Origin: Mesobacillus foraminis
Lineage (GTDB): Bacteria > Bacillota > Bacilli > Bacillales > Cytobacillaceae
Length of the DNA stretch: 64,000 bases
Reading direction: 5' to 3'
Assembly: GCF_004340465.1 (NCBI RefSeq)
Contig: NZ_SLVV01000007.1
Coordinates: forward strand, 62,001 to 126,000
Shown here: in pieces, positions 8,611 to 17,426 of the stretch
Layout: every line of letters begins with the position of its first letter
How positions within the stretch are numbered: the first letter of the stretch is position 1
Notes under the pieces: generated by a model
What the model saw: the letters and a program-made list of their open reading frames with translations, nothing else
The model's database searches: none
What the model was told of the DNA's origin: nothing
Position numbers and translations under genes: made by a program

Positions 8611-9459
8611 ATGATGGAACAGTTAAAGATAGGAAGCTGCACTTTTACGTGGCTCAATGGAGGAGTGACCCACCTTGATGGAGGTGCGATGTTTGGAGTT
8701 GTGCCTAAGGCGCTATGGGCCAAAAAATACAAAGTGAATGAAAAAAACCAAATTGAATTAAGGACAGATCCCATTTTGATTCAAACTGGTTCAAACAATT
8801 TCCTGGTTGAAGCAGGGATAGGGAATGGGAAGCTGTCTGATAAACAGAAACGCAACTTCGGTGTAGAGGAAGAATCAAAAGTAGAAGATTCTTTAGGAAA
8901 ATTGGGGCTTTCGGCATTGGATATTGACTACGTACTCATGACTCACATGCATTATGACCATTCGTGCGGGTTAACTAGAGAAAAAGAGGGGCGATATTTT
9001 TCTGTTTATCCCAATGCCAAAATTGTCACCTCCGAGGTTGAGTGGGACGAAATGAGGAATCCCAATATTCGTTCCAGAAATACATATTGGAGAGAAAATT
9101 GGGAGCCCGTTCAAGAGCAGGTGGTAACTTTTAAGAAAGAATGGTCTGAAGGCCCTTTAAGAATGATCCATACTGGCGGTCACAGCAATGGACACTCCAT
9201 TCTAATCATAGAAGACGAGGGAGTAACGGCTGTTCACATGGCCGACCTAATGGCAACCCATGCCCATCAGAATCCTCTTTGGGTTATGGCCTATGATGAC
9301 TATCCGATCGACTCCATTCAGGCAAAGAAAGAGTGGCTGGACTTCGGGGTGAAAAGAAATGCATGGTTCACTTTTTACCATGACGCCATATACCGGGCCA
9401 TAAAGCTCAAGGAGAATGGCGATATCCAGGCGGCCGTTAACAGGGAATTAAACAAGTAA
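8611..9459 (+). CDS. ytnP: Metallo-beta-lactamase-fold hydrolase, probable N-acyl homoserine lactonase (YtnP)
   Basis: 282-residue cytoplasmic zinc hydrolase. The di-zinc motif [10 protein letters not shown] (HxHxDH) is at about residues 110-119, further ligands are expected at HTGGHSNGH (about 188) and HMADLMATH (about 210), and a late HD in [10 protein letters not shown]. subtilis YtnP at the same locus is a reported lactonase active on quorum-sensing lactones. ATG ATG doublet; the first has a GGGGGG site close by. Single-gene unit with terminators on both sides. The natural substrate here is inferred. Confidence 0.87.
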   Translation: MMEQLKIGSCTFTWLNGGVTHLDGGAMFGVVPKALWAKKYKVNEKNQIELRTDPILIQTGSNNFLVEAGIGNGKLSDKQKRNFGVEEESKVEDSLGKLGLSALDIDYVLMTHMHYDHSCGLTREKEGRYFSVYPNAKIVTSEVEWDEMRNPNIRSRNTYWRENWEPVQEQVVTFKKEWSEGPLRMIHTGGHSNGHSILIIEDEGVTAVHMADLMATHAHQNPLWVMAYDDYPIDSIQAKKEWLDFGVKRNAWFTFYHDAIYRAIKLKENGDIQAAVNRELNK

Positions 9460-9483
9460 AGGCCTGGAACAGTGCCAGGCCTT
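9458..9483. terminator. Bidirectional terminator between ytnP and ytzB
   Basis: AAGGCCTGG / CCAGGCCTT hairpin just after the ytnP stop, T-rich on its 3' side; it separates two convergent genes. Confidence 0.75.
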
Positions 9484-9486
9484 CTT

Positions 9487-9798
9487 TTAGAGCAGTTTAT
9501 TGGTTTCAAGAATAGTTCCGGAAGCTGCATCAGCAACAAATTCGAATTGTTCAAGTACGCCATCAAGAGTTCTGCTGATACCGCCTCTGTAGACTTTATA
9601 CTCAATGGGCGGCCGGGAATAATTCTCAGGATTCATATTGATCCATGAACCGCTGATGGGTCCAGCTTTTTTAAAAGCTGCCTTCGCCTGCTCCAGAACA
9701 TACTCTGGCGAAATATCCTTACGTGAAACGGCTTCTTTTACTGCATAGGCACCCGCAAGACCTGTACCGACTCCGACAAGAAAATACTTCCAGTTCAT
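9487..9798 (-). CDS. ytzB: Small PepSY-domain protein (YtzB-like)
   Basis: 103 residues. The N terminus NWKYFLVGVGTGLAGAYAV is a short hydrophobic, glycine-rich segment likely to sit in the membrane. The rest resembles a PepSY module (EYKVYRGGI, LEQFEFVADAASGTILETN), a domain often tied to protease inhibition or cell-surface regulation. The ribosome binding site CGGAGGTC stands directly before the ATG. Function unknown; position matches B. subtilis ytzB. Confidence 0.78.
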   Translation of the reverse strand: MNWKYFLVGVGTGLAGAYAVKEAVSRKDISPEYVLEQAKAAFKKAGPISGSWINMNPENYSRPPIEYKVYRGGISRTLDGVLEQFEFVADAASGTILETNKLL

Positions 9799-10006
9799 AT
9801 TGACCTCCGTTCAATTGTCAAAAAACTTATTTTACTCATCATATCAAATAACTATATGCTATCAAAGAAAAATCATATCCCATTCTTCAAACCGCCTCAC
9901 AGGGAGCGGGGTAATTATTGGCAACCTCAGAAAACTTCTGTAAAATAACAGTTGGAATACATAATAATTAGATACGCTAAATAAAAGATAAAAAAGGAGC
10001 CAGAGT

Positions 10007-11080
10007 ATGAATGAGCAAACATTAAATTTGTTCCAAACATTGACTGAGCTGCCTGGAGCCTCTGGATTTGAGCATAAAGTCCGCGGGTTCATGCGCAGCC
10101 AGCTTGGCCAATATGCAGATGAGATCGTCCAGGATGGTTTAGGAAGTATTTTCGGTGTCAAACGAGGAGATGCTGATGGACCGACAGTCATGGTGGCGGG
10201 TCACATGGATGAAGTTGGATTCATGGTGACAAACATTACAAAAAATGGGATGATTCGCTTTCAGACACTTGGCGGTTGGTGGAGCCAGGTCCTTTTGGCA
10301 CAGCGCGTCCAAATCTGGACAGAAAATGGTCCGGTGATGGGAGTGATCGGGTCCATCCCTCCTCATCTGCTTGATGATTCAAAGCGCAACAAGCCGATGG
10401 ATATCAAAAACATGTTGATTGATATCGGTGCTGATGATAAAGAAGATGCGATAAAAATCGGCATTAAACCAGGCCAGCAAATTGTTCCAGTATGTCCGTT
10501 TACTCCGATGGCGAATAACAAGAAAATTATGGCCAAGGCATGGGATAATCGTTATGGATGCGGTCTTGCGATTGAATTGCTCAAGGAAACGAAGGATGAA
10601 ACCCTTCCAAATATTCTCTATTCCGGTGCCACTGTACAGGAGGAAGTTGGATTGAGAGGGGCGCAGACTTCTGCAAGCTTGATCAAGCCTGATATTTTCT
10701 TTGCGCTGGATGCAAGCCCGGCCAATGATATGTCAGGGGATAAAAATGAATTTGGCCAGCTTGGAAAAGGAGCACTTCTAAGGATTCTGGACAGAAGCAT
10801 GGTTACCCATCGGGGAATGAGAGAATTTATTCTTGATACAGCTGAAACGAACAGCATTCCATATCAATACTTTGTTTCGCAGGGAGGTACGGATGCAGGT
10901 CGGGTGCATATCTCCAACGAAGGAATTCCTAGCGGTGTGATAGGGATTTGTTCCCGTTATATCCATACCCATGCCTCCATTGTCCATGTCGATGACTACG
11001 CAGCGGCGAAAGAATTGCTGGTCAAGCTGGTCAGGGCATGTGATAAAACAACAGTGGAAACGATTAGGCAGAACAGCTAG
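10007..11080 (+). CDS. ytoP: M42 family glutamyl/leucyl aminopeptidase (YtoP)
   Basis: 357-residue di-metal aminopeptidase that trims short peptides in the cytoplasm and forms a tetrahedral 12-mer in characterised homologues. Metal ligands are readable: GHMDEVGF (about 65), WDNRYGCG (about 179), the catalytic EE of EEVGLRGA (about 212), ALDAS (about 235) and HTHAS (about 321). AAGGAG precedes the ATG at normal spacing. Cobalt or zinc dependence is expected from the family. Followed by a hairpin and then the DUF84 gene. Confidence 0.92.
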   Translation: MNEQTLNLFQTLTELPGASGFEHKVRGFMRSQLGQYADEIVQDGLGSIFGVKRGDADGPTVMVAGHMDEVGFMVTNITKNGMIRFQTLGGWWSQVLLAQRVQIWTENGPVMGVIGSIPPHLLDDSKRNKPMDIKNMLIDIGADDKEDAIKIGIKPGQQIVPVCPFTPMANNKKIMAKAWDNRYGCGLAIELLKETKDETLPNILYSGATVQEEVGLRGAQTSASLIKPDIFFALDASPANDMSGDKNEFGQLGKGALLRILDRSMVTHRGMREFILDTAETNSIPYQYFVSQGGTDAGRVHISNEGIPSGVIGICSRYIHTHASIVHVDDYAAAKELLVKLVRACDKTTVETIRQNS

Positions 11081-11105
11081 AGGGGCAGTCATCTGCCTCT
11101 TTTTG
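11079..11105 (+). terminator. Hairpin after the M42 aminopeptidase gene
   Basis: AGAGGGGCAG / CTGCCTCT stem with a TCAT loop and a T5 run. The next gene starts 24 bases later, so read-through or a second promoter must feed it. Confidence 0.7.
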
Positions 11106-11128
11106 CTGAAAAAGAAAAGGAGGACGGC

Positions 11129-11659
11129 ATGCTGATTGCGATTGGATCCAAAAACCCTGCTAAAATTGCTGCAGCGGAAAATGCATTTATGGACTACAAA
11201 ATTGACCTTATCCCGATTGATGTTCCCTCTGGTGTAAATGAACAGCCTTTTTCAGATGAAGAAACAATAAAAGGAGCGGTTAACCGCGCGCAGGCCGCAG
11301 CTGAAATGGCCGGCGCGGATATTGGCATCGGACTTGAAGGAGGTGTCCATCAAAGTGATTATGGACTGCTGCTTTGCAATTGGGGCGCACTGGCAGCAAA
11401 AGGCATGCAGCCTATTATCGCTGGAGGAGCCAGAATCCTGTTGCCGGAGGAGATTGCCACGAGTCTTATGGCCGGGGAGGAATTAGGTCCGGTAATGGAC
11501 GAGTACTCGAAAAAGCAAAACGTCCGCAAAAATGAGGGAGCAGTTGGTATTTTTACCAATGAATATGTCAACAGGGCGGAAATGTTCTCTCATGTCATGA
11601 AGCTATTACTTGGTCAGTATGAATATCAGTTAAAGAACCGGGACCGTACGTTAGGATAG
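11129..11659 (+). CDS. DUF84 (YjjX-like) inosine/xanthosine triphosphatase family protein
   Basis: 176-residue protein of the group that includes E. coli YjjX, which hydrolyses non-canonical purine NTPs. Visible are the N-terminal phosphate-binding SKNPAKIAA (about 7-15), DIGIGLEGGV (about 70), and the C-terminal FTNEYVNRAEMFSHVMKLLL. AAAGGAGGAC precedes the ATG. Cytoplasmic housecleaning of deaminated nucleotides is inferred from the family. A strong terminator follows, so it is mono- or bicistronic with the preceding aminopeptidase. Confidence 0.82.
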   Translation: MLIAIGSKNPAKIAAAENAFMDYKIDLIPIDVPSGVNEQPFSDEETIKGAVNRAQAAAEMAGADIGIGLEGGVHQSDYGLLLCNWGALAAKGMQPIIAGGARILLPEEIATSLMAGEELGPVMDEYSKKQNVRKNEGAVGIFTNEYVNRAEMFSHVMKLLLGQYEYQLKNRDRTLG

Positions 11660-11686
11660 GAAGGTCTGATTGAAACAACAATCATG

Positions 11687-11724
11687 CACGCGGAGAAAAA
11701 TATGTTTTTCTCCGCGTGTTTTTT
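11687..11724 (+). terminator. Strong terminator after the DUF84 gene
   Basis: 14-bp perfect stem (CACGCGGAGAAAAA / TTTTTCTCCGCGTG) with a TATG loop and a T6 tail. Confidence 0.92.
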
Positions 11725-11774
11725 AGTTACTAATAAAAATACCAAGTTCAAATGCTCTTTTCCCAAATGTGGCC

Positions 11775-12221
11775 TCACAGTTCTTCAAAAATATAGGACA
11801 AAGCTTTTATTGCCTGATCAACATTTTCAACGGTTACATTCGCTTTGCGGGAAAGCTCTTTCAAGGGATGGTGCAGTTCAACAGGCCTGATCAATATCAG
11901 CGGTTTACCAAGTGAAAGTGCAGCACTGGCGTCCATTGCTGTATTCCATTGTTTGTATTTCTCCCCAAATAAAGCGATGACGAGATCCGATTTATTGAGG
12001 AGCACTTCTGTCCTCAGATTGTTGATGCTCGATGCTGCCTCATCACGAAACACGGATCCCGGCTGTTTTCCGAGAATTTCCTCTCCGATTAAATCAGAAC
12101 GATCATGATTCTCCATTGGCCCTACAAAGGTAATTGGAAGTTTGAGAGAATGTGCCTTTTCTTTAATTTCTTCGCGCCAGCTGCTGTGAATTTCTCCTGC
12201 AAGATAAACGGTCAATTCCAA
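11775..12221 (-). CDS. ytoQ: YtoQ family protein
   Basis: 148-residue protein matching the YtoQ family by ELTVYLAGEIHSSWREEI at the N terminus and PMENHDRSD near residue 45, followed by ALFGEKYKQWNTAMDASAA (about 90-108). The fold resembles nucleoside 2-deoxyribosyltransferase-like proteins in its layout (Asn-Thr-Ala-Met-Asp-Ala), but activity is not established. The start is TTG at 12221 with GGAGGG seven nt before it; an in-frame ATG at 12236 lies upstream of that site. Length equals the B. subtilis protein as I remember it. Confidence 0.82.
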   Translation of the reverse strand: MELTVYLAGEIHSSWREEIKEKAHSLKLPITFVGPMENHDRSDLIGEEILGKQPGSVFRDEAASSINNLRTEVLLNKSDLVIALFGEKYKQWNTAMDASAALSLGKPLILIRPVELHHPLKELSRKANVTVENVDQAIKALSYIFEEL

Positions 12222-12415
12222 TATTGTTCCCTCCATTCTTCAAGTCATAAATATTTTACCATTTTTTTATGGCAGGATAGAAATGGGAATTGACTTTGAA
12301 GGGTTGTCACTGGCTTAACTAAAACGGTATGATAGTACAGAACTATTACTATTTTAATATAACTTTATGCCCAGGGAGCTGCTAAAAAGGCTTTCGTTGG
12401 CGAGGAGGGACATCA

Positions 12416-12919
12416 ATGCGACTGAATGGGTGGAAGGCATCTATTATCTTAACAGCTGTCCTGCTGCTGGCAGGCTGTTCCCCGTCATTTGAAGAAGAGC
12501 AAAAAAAGGCAGGCGAGGCTGCTGAAGCCGAGATGAACTCCAAACAGGAAAAAGCAAACAGCGGCAATAAGGAGATAGAGTATCATTTGCCTTTTGGAGT
12601 CGAATTGGAAAAGGAGACTCCTAGCAATATATTGCTCAAAAATGGATCAAAAACATATATTCTTTTCTATAATCCCCATGAAAATGCACAAAGTCGGATT
12701 GTCTATGAATCCACTCTTGAGCAGCAGCCTGATTGGGATGTAAAGCATACCTTTAAAAAGGAAGAAAAGTTTGGCTATCTTCTGATCAAAGGGCTGGAAG
12801 ATGATGCTTATCAGGTTGTGACTGGAATTGGAGGAGTAAAGGTAACGACGGAAACGAAGAATCTTCAATCGGATGCGGCACTAATGATGAATATTGCAAA
12901 TTCTGTCAAGGTAAAATAA
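12416..12919 (+). CDS. Putative lipoprotein of unknown function
   Basis: 167 residues with a type II signal peptide: short basic N terminus, hydrophobic ILTAVLLLAGC, lipobox cysteine at residue 21. A charged E/K-rich linker (residues 23-45) follows, then a compact domain of about 115 residues (YHLPFGVELEKETPSNILLK). It should be anchored to the outer face of the cytoplasmic membrane. GAGGAGGG lies nine nt before the ATG. I recognise no B. subtilis counterpart at this position. Confidence 0.82.
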   Translation: MRLNGWKASIILTAVLLLAGCSPSFEEEQKKAGEAAEAEMNSKQEKANSGNKEIEYHLPFGVELEKETPSNILLKNGSKTYILFYNPHENAQSRIVYESTLEQQPDWDVKHTFKKEEKFGYLLIKGLEDDAYQVVTGIGGVKVTTETKNLQSDAALMMNIANSVKVK

Positions 12920-12920
12920 G

Positions 12921-12951
12921 GGGCGTCATCCATTGGGATGGCGCTTTTTTA
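12921..12951 (+). terminator. Lipoprotein gene terminator
   Basis: GGCGTCATCC / GGATGGCGC hairpin followed by T6, one base after the stop codon. Confidence 0.85.
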
Positions 12952-13030
12952 CTCAGTAAAGGACAGTTTAGTTTCTTTTTCAATAGAGGAAGTTTAAAAT
13001 GAAAACAGGAAATTGATTGGAGGAATAGAC

Positions 13031-13345
13031 TTGAAAAAACTTGAATCTGTTGAACAATTTGAATCGTTAAAGAATGGCGGTAAACATATATTTTTATTCT
13101 CTGCAGACTGGTGCCCTGATTGCCGGATCATTGAGCCAGTCCTGCCTGAAATTGAACAGAAATTTGCTGAGTATACTTTTGTATATGTAGACAGGGATGA
13201 GTTCATCGACCTGTGCATCCAGCTGGATGTTTTCGGGATTCCAAGCTTTCTTGCCTATGAAAGCGGAAAGGAATTGGGCAGGTTTGTAAGCAAAGACCGC
13301 AAGACACAGGAACAAATTGAAGCGTTTATTGGAGGCCTGGCCTAA
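13031..13345 (+). CDS. ytpP: Thioredoxin-family protein (YtpP)
   Basis: 104-residue thioredoxin fold with active-site WCPDC at about residues 27-31 and the cis-proline strand FGIPSFLAY near 75. The CPDC site differs from the CGPC of TrxA, which suggests a specialised thiol partner. Start taken as TTG at 13031 because TTGGAGGAA lies seven nt upstream; another in-frame TTG at 13013 would start before that site. It is separated from ytpQ by three bases, so the two are co-transcribed, as in B. subtilis. Confidence 0.87.
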   Translation: MKKLESVEQFESLKNGGKHIFLFSADWCPDCRIIEPVLPEIEQKFAEYTFVYVDRDEFIDLCIQLDVFGIPSFLAYESGKELGRFVSKDRKTQEQIEAFIGGLA

Positions 13346-13348
13346 AAT

Positions 13349-14143
13349 ATGAATAGTAAAAAAATGAGGAGAGAGCTGGAGGAACGGCTAAAGAGTCCGG
13401 AGAGAACATTCCTTTATGACCGGGAAAAAGACCAGCTTAGAATCGAAGACAAACAAACTGGACGTGGCATAACGGTTGCCCTGCCCGGGATCATTGCCAA
13501 GTGGCAGGAACAAAAGGAAAAGGCTATTGAGGAAACCGTCTATTATGTTGCTGAAGGGCTTTCGGCCATGACAGGAGATGTCCAGCTTTCAGGAAAGGAA
13601 AAGAACATTTTCCCAGTGATACGTTCTACTTCTTTCCCGGAAGAGGCAGAAGAGGGGGTTCCATTCTTTTTTGACAGCCATACAGCTGAAACGAGAATCT
13701 ACTATGCCCTTGATATGGGAAAAACATACCGGTTGATTGATAAAAAGCTTCTGGAGCTGGAAGGCTGGAAAGAAACACAAATCAGAGAAACAGCATTGTT
13801 CAATGTAAGGTCCCTTTCGGCGAATTTTAAGGAGGACCAGGTGGCAGGCAACATCTTTTACTTCCTGAATTCAAATGATGGCTACGATGCCAGCAGAATC
13901 CTGAATGAACGCCTTTTAGGAGAAATGAAGTCAAAAGTGGAGGGGACAATGGCGATAGCTGTCCCGCACCAGGATGTTCTGATCATCGCTGATATTCGGA
14001 ATCACACCGGCTACGATATTTTGGCGCAAATGACAATGAGCTTTTTTGCGAGCGGACGGGTACCAATAACGGCATTATCTTTCCTGTATGAAGACAATGA
14101 ACTGGAGCCGATTTTTATTTTAGGAAAAAATAAAACGAAATAA
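13349..14143 (+). CDS. ytpQ: DUF1444 family protein (YtpQ)
   Basis: 264-residue soluble protein of unknown function, closely matching B. subtilis YtpQ across its length ([20 protein letters not shown] near 25; [20 protein letters not shown] near 110; [15 protein letters not shown] near 180; [14 protein letters not shown] near 210). No signal peptide or membrane segment. It starts immediately after ytpP, with GGAGG inside the end of ytpP. B. subtilis has ytpR next in this run; here that gene is absent and a terminator follows. Confidence 0.86.
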   Translation: MNSKKMRRELEERLKSPERTFLYDREKDQLRIEDKQTGRGITVALPGIIAKWQEQKEKAIEETVYYVAEGLSAMTGDVQLSGKEKNIFPVIRSTSFPEEAEEGVPFFFDSHTAETRIYYALDMGKTYRLIDKKLLELEGWKETQIRETALFNVRSLSANFKEDQVAGNIFYFLNSNDGYDASRILNERLLGEMKSKVEGTMAIAVPHQDVLIIADIRNHTGYDILAQMTMSFFASGRVPITALSFLYEDNELEPIFILGKNKTK

Positions 14144-14167
14144 CGAATGAAACCATCTTGCAAACTT

Positions 14168-14190
14168 GAAAGCCCTTCATTGGGCTTTTA
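14168..14190 (+). terminator. ytpPQ terminator
   Basis: AAAGCCC TTCATT GGGCTTT hairpin with a T-rich tail, 25 bases after ytpQ. Confidence 0.75.
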
Positions 14191-14309
14191 CTTATTTTGG
14201 GGCGCTCTCCAATGATGTAAGAGATATTTCCTATTCTTCTAATTTATCTCGAAAATTAAAGAATACCTGTTAAAATAAGAGTGATACAAAATAGAAAGAG
14301 TGATTGCAG

Positions 14310-17126
14310 TTGAGTTGGATTAAAAAGCTTTTCCAAATGTTTGCAGGAGAAGGCGAAGAAATTGAGCGAGAGCATTACGAGACAAAAAAGAAATTCCATG
14401 AATATTCAAATGACAGGAATGTAATCAGGAGAGAACCTGAAGCAAAAGTATTATATCAATATCCAAAGGGGCAGTTTAAATTCCCTTTAATACCGGATTC
14501 CAAGACAACAGAGAGGTCTGAGACGCAGAGTCATAGAAGCCAGAAGAAGGAATCTCCACCAGTAAAATCCAACCCCGCAGAGTTTGAAGGGGAACGTCAG
14601 GAATATGTGAAACCCGTAAAACCCGTAAAAATCCCGGTGGGCAATCGTCAGCCGTTTCGTCCAACGGAGACTCCTTCACCCGTTTTTGCTTTTAGCAGGC
14701 CAAAGACCGGCGGGACGGTCGAATATGAACTGAATGGATTTATGAAGGCAGCATCCGAGAGTGAGACAATGTCAGGTAAAGAAGCGCCAGGAGAAGAGCG
14801 TTCTTCAGAAATGATCCAGGCGATTGATTCAAATGAGCCTTCAATCAAACAACAAGGCCCCTCAGTTCCGCCTGACCTTACTGAAAAGGGAAAGAATGAA
14901 GAAGCTGAGTCCGTTTATCAAGATTTCCAATCAGCGGAGACAAAAGAGGCTCCCGAGGCTGTTGGGGCTCTAAAAGAGGAACCATTACAGTTAATTGCTT
15001 CGCAGCCAGAAGAAGCTGCCCTTAGCAAAAATGCGGCTACAGAAGAATCCATTAGCGTAAATACTTTGAGAGAGCCTGAAATGAATAGCGCTCGAATCAT
15101 GGAGCAGGAAGCAATCCAGAAGGAAAAAAAGGATTCAGAAGCTCACGAACTATCTGTTGAAGCACCCCGAGGGACAGAACAGGTACATCTGCTGCCGAGC
15201 AATAAAGGGGAGGCGGTGGAGTCTAAGGGTACAGCTGTTTCCGAAGATCATTCACGGACAGAGATTCCGGTAAATGAAGAAAATCCGCAGGAAATGAGTG
15301 ATTCTGCAACGGAACTGAATACGGCAATTCAGCAGGTTTCCGGGGTGGCTGCTTCGAAGACTGAAGAACAGCCGTTTTATGAAGAACAGCATGCCGCTGA
15401 AGCAGGACTTCACGAAAAGGCTGTTGTGGCTGAAGAATCAGTTCCTGAAGAAGAGCCTGTCCAGTTTGCTGATGAAAATGAGGGAGATGCAGCTGCAGGC
15501 GCAGCCCCAGCCACTTCCCAAAAAAGGAATCTTCCATTCAATGTCCTGATGCTTAAGCAGGACCGGCGCAGGCTGGATGAAAGAAAACCAGCTGTTTCTC
15601 AAGCGGAAGAAAAATCTAGTACTCCGGAGCTCCAGGAAATTACTCATCATGCTATGGACAAAACCGAAGGCTCCGAAGCGAACTCTATAAGTGAGAATAA
15701 AGATATTTATAAGTTTCCTGGTCTTGAGCTCCTCAAGCCGCCTGTTACAATCGAAACCAGCAAAGACTGGCTTAACATACAGGAACAGGCTTTAAGTGAA
15801 ACACTAAAAAACTTCAATGTAGGCGCGAAAGTAGTAAACGTGACTCAGGGACCATCCGTCACCCGTTTCGAGGTCCAGCCAGAACCAGGAGTAAAAGTAA
15901 ACAAGATTACGAATTTAGCTGATGATATCAAGCTAAGCCTTGCCGCAAGGGATATCCGAATGGAGGCGCCGATTCCCGGCAAGCATACAATCGGGATCGA
16001 AGTCCCAAATGAAACCAGCCGGCCAGTCCTGATCAGCGAGATTTTAAAAACGGGTTATTTTAACGATTCGGAATCTCCGCTGGCCGTTGCTCTGGGCCTT
16101 GATATTGCCGGAACGCCGATCGTAACAGACTTAAAGAAAATGCCTCACGGATTGATTGCTGGTGCCACAGGGTCGGGAAAAAGCGTCTGCATTAACACCA
16201 TGCTGGTGAGTCTGCTTTATAAAGCACACCCTGACGATGTTAAATTGCTTTTGATTGATCCCAAAATGGTTGAACTTGCTCCTTATAATCATATCCCCCA
16301 TCTGGTCAGTCCTGTTATAACGGATGTTAAGGCTGCAACAGCATCGTTGAAGTGGGCTGTCGAAGAAATGGAGCGGAGATATGAGCTGTTTGCGCATGCA
16401 GGTGTACGCGATATAGGGCGATTCAATCAACTTGCCATCGAGCATGAACGGTATGCAGAAAAGCTGCCTTATATCGTTATTGTCATTGATGAACTTGCTG
16501 ATTTGATGATGATGTCTCCGGCAGACGTTGAAGAGGCGATTTGCAGGATAGCCCAAAAAGCACGGGCATGCGGAATCCATTTGATCATTGCTACCCAAAG
16601 GCCTTCCGTCGATGTCATTACTGGCCTTATCAAAGCAAATGTTCCTACCAGGATTGCCTTTTCTGTTTCATCCCAGGTAGATTCCAGGACAATCATCGAT
16701 ATCAGTGGTGCGGAGAAACTGCTGGGACGCGGTGATATGCTGTTTTTGGAGAATGGTTCATCCAAGCCATTCCGTCTGCAGGGAACTTTTGTTTCCGATC
16801 AGGAAATAGACGATATTGTTGCTTTTGTGAGAAAACAGCGCGCGCCACAGTATTTATTCGAACAGGATGAACTTATCAAGAAATCCCAGCATTCAGAAGA
16901 AGAGGATGAGCTTTTTTATGAGGCATGCGAATTCGTTATCGAGCAAGGAGGGGCGTCCGCATCCAGTGTTCAGCGGCGCTTCAAAGTAGGGTATAATCGG
17001 GCCGCAAGGCTTATTGAGATGATGGAACAGCATGGTTTCATCTCTGAAGGCCGCGGGAGCAAGCCGCGGGATGTCCTGATTTCAGCTTCCGATCTGGAAT
17101 CCTTCCAGGAGACTAGTACATTGTAA
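14310..17126 (+). CDS. sftA: Soluble FtsK/SpoIIIE-type DNA translocase SftA
   Basis: About 938 residues. A long low-complexity, acidic linker (about residues 30-450) precedes the motor. Walker A GATGSGKSV lies near 617, Walker B IVIVIDELADLMM near 722, IATQRP near 760, and a C-terminal winged-helix gamma domain (ASSVQRRFKVGYNRAARLIEMM) at about 880-915. No transmembrane segments precede the motor, which separates SftA from SpoIIIE/FtsK. It moves trapped DNA at the division site. TTG at 14310 gives MSWIKKLF with GAAAGAG ten nt upstream; TTG at 14304 is the alternative. Independent of ytpPQ, since a terminator intervenes. Confidence 0.93.
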   Translation: MSWIKKLFQMFAGEGEEIEREHYETKKKFHEYSNDRNVIRREPEAKVLYQYPKGQFKFPLIPDSKTTERSETQSHRSQKKESPPVKSNPAEFEGERQEYVKPVKPVKIPVGNRQPFRPTETPSPVFAFSRPKTGGTVEYELNGFMKAASESETMSGKEAPGEERSSEMIQAIDSNEPSIKQQGPSVPPDLTEKGKNEEAESVYQDFQSAETKEAPEAVGALKEEPLQLIASQPEEAALSKNAATEESISVNTLREPEMNSARIMEQEAIQKEKKDSEAHELSVEAPRGTEQVHLLPSNKGEAVESKGTAVSEDHSRTEIPVNEENPQEMSDSATELNTAIQQVSGVAASKTEEQPFYEEQHAAEAGLHEKAVVAEESVPEEEPVQFADENEGDAAAGAAPATSQKRNLPFNVLMLKQDRRRLDERKPAVSQAEEKSSTPELQEITHHAMDKTEGSEANSISENKDIYKFPGLELLKPPVTIETSKDWLNIQEQALSETLKNFNVGAKVVNVTQGPSVTRFEVQPEPGVKVNKITNLADDIKLSLAARDIRMEAPIPGKHTIGIEVPNETSRPVLISEILKTGYFNDSESPLAVALGLDIAGTPIVTDLKKMPHGLIAGATGSGKSVCINTMLVSLLYKAHPDDVKLLLIDPKMVELAPYNHIPHLVSPVITDVKAATASLKWAVEEMERRYELFAHAGVRDIGRFNQLAIEHERYAEKLPYIVIVIDELADLMMMSPADVEEAICRIAQKARACGIHLIIATQRPSVDVITGLIKANVPTRIAFSVSSQVDSRTIIDISGAEKLLGRGDMLFLENGSSKPFRLQGTFVSDQEIDDIVAFVRKQRAPQYLFEQDELIKKSQHSEEEDELFYEACEFVIEQGGASASSVQRRFKVGYNRAARLIEMMEQHGFISEGRGSKPRDVLISASDLESFQETSTL

Positions 17127-17200
17127 GGATTCATGGTATTCTTATTTGAAGTTAGAATGCTTAGGACTGCAGTATATCGTCATTTTAAAAAAAACGAATC

Positions 17201-17273
17201 AAAAGGCTTCTCCTGAGGTTTCAGTGTCAATGAAACAGGGAATAACCCGGATAGGCCTTTTTCCCTCTTTTTT
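17201..17273 (+). terminator. Complex hairpin and possible terminator between sftA and murC
   Basis: Outer arms AAAAGGC / GCCTTTT enclose an inner GTTTCA / TGAAAC hairpin and a GGG-containing segment; a T6 run follows. It could be the sftA terminator, although the layout is more elaborate than usual. Confidence 0.45.
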
Positions 17274-17426
17274 ATAGACATAGTTTTTACCTTTTAAAAA
17301 TGATATAATATTGCAATACTATCAAGAATAAATTTGCGAAACGTTTGGGTGCCGGCTTTGCATGCGCAAAAAAGGATATCTGTCATATACTGTGATACAT
17401 ACAGACGTTTGTTGGAGGTTCTTTAT

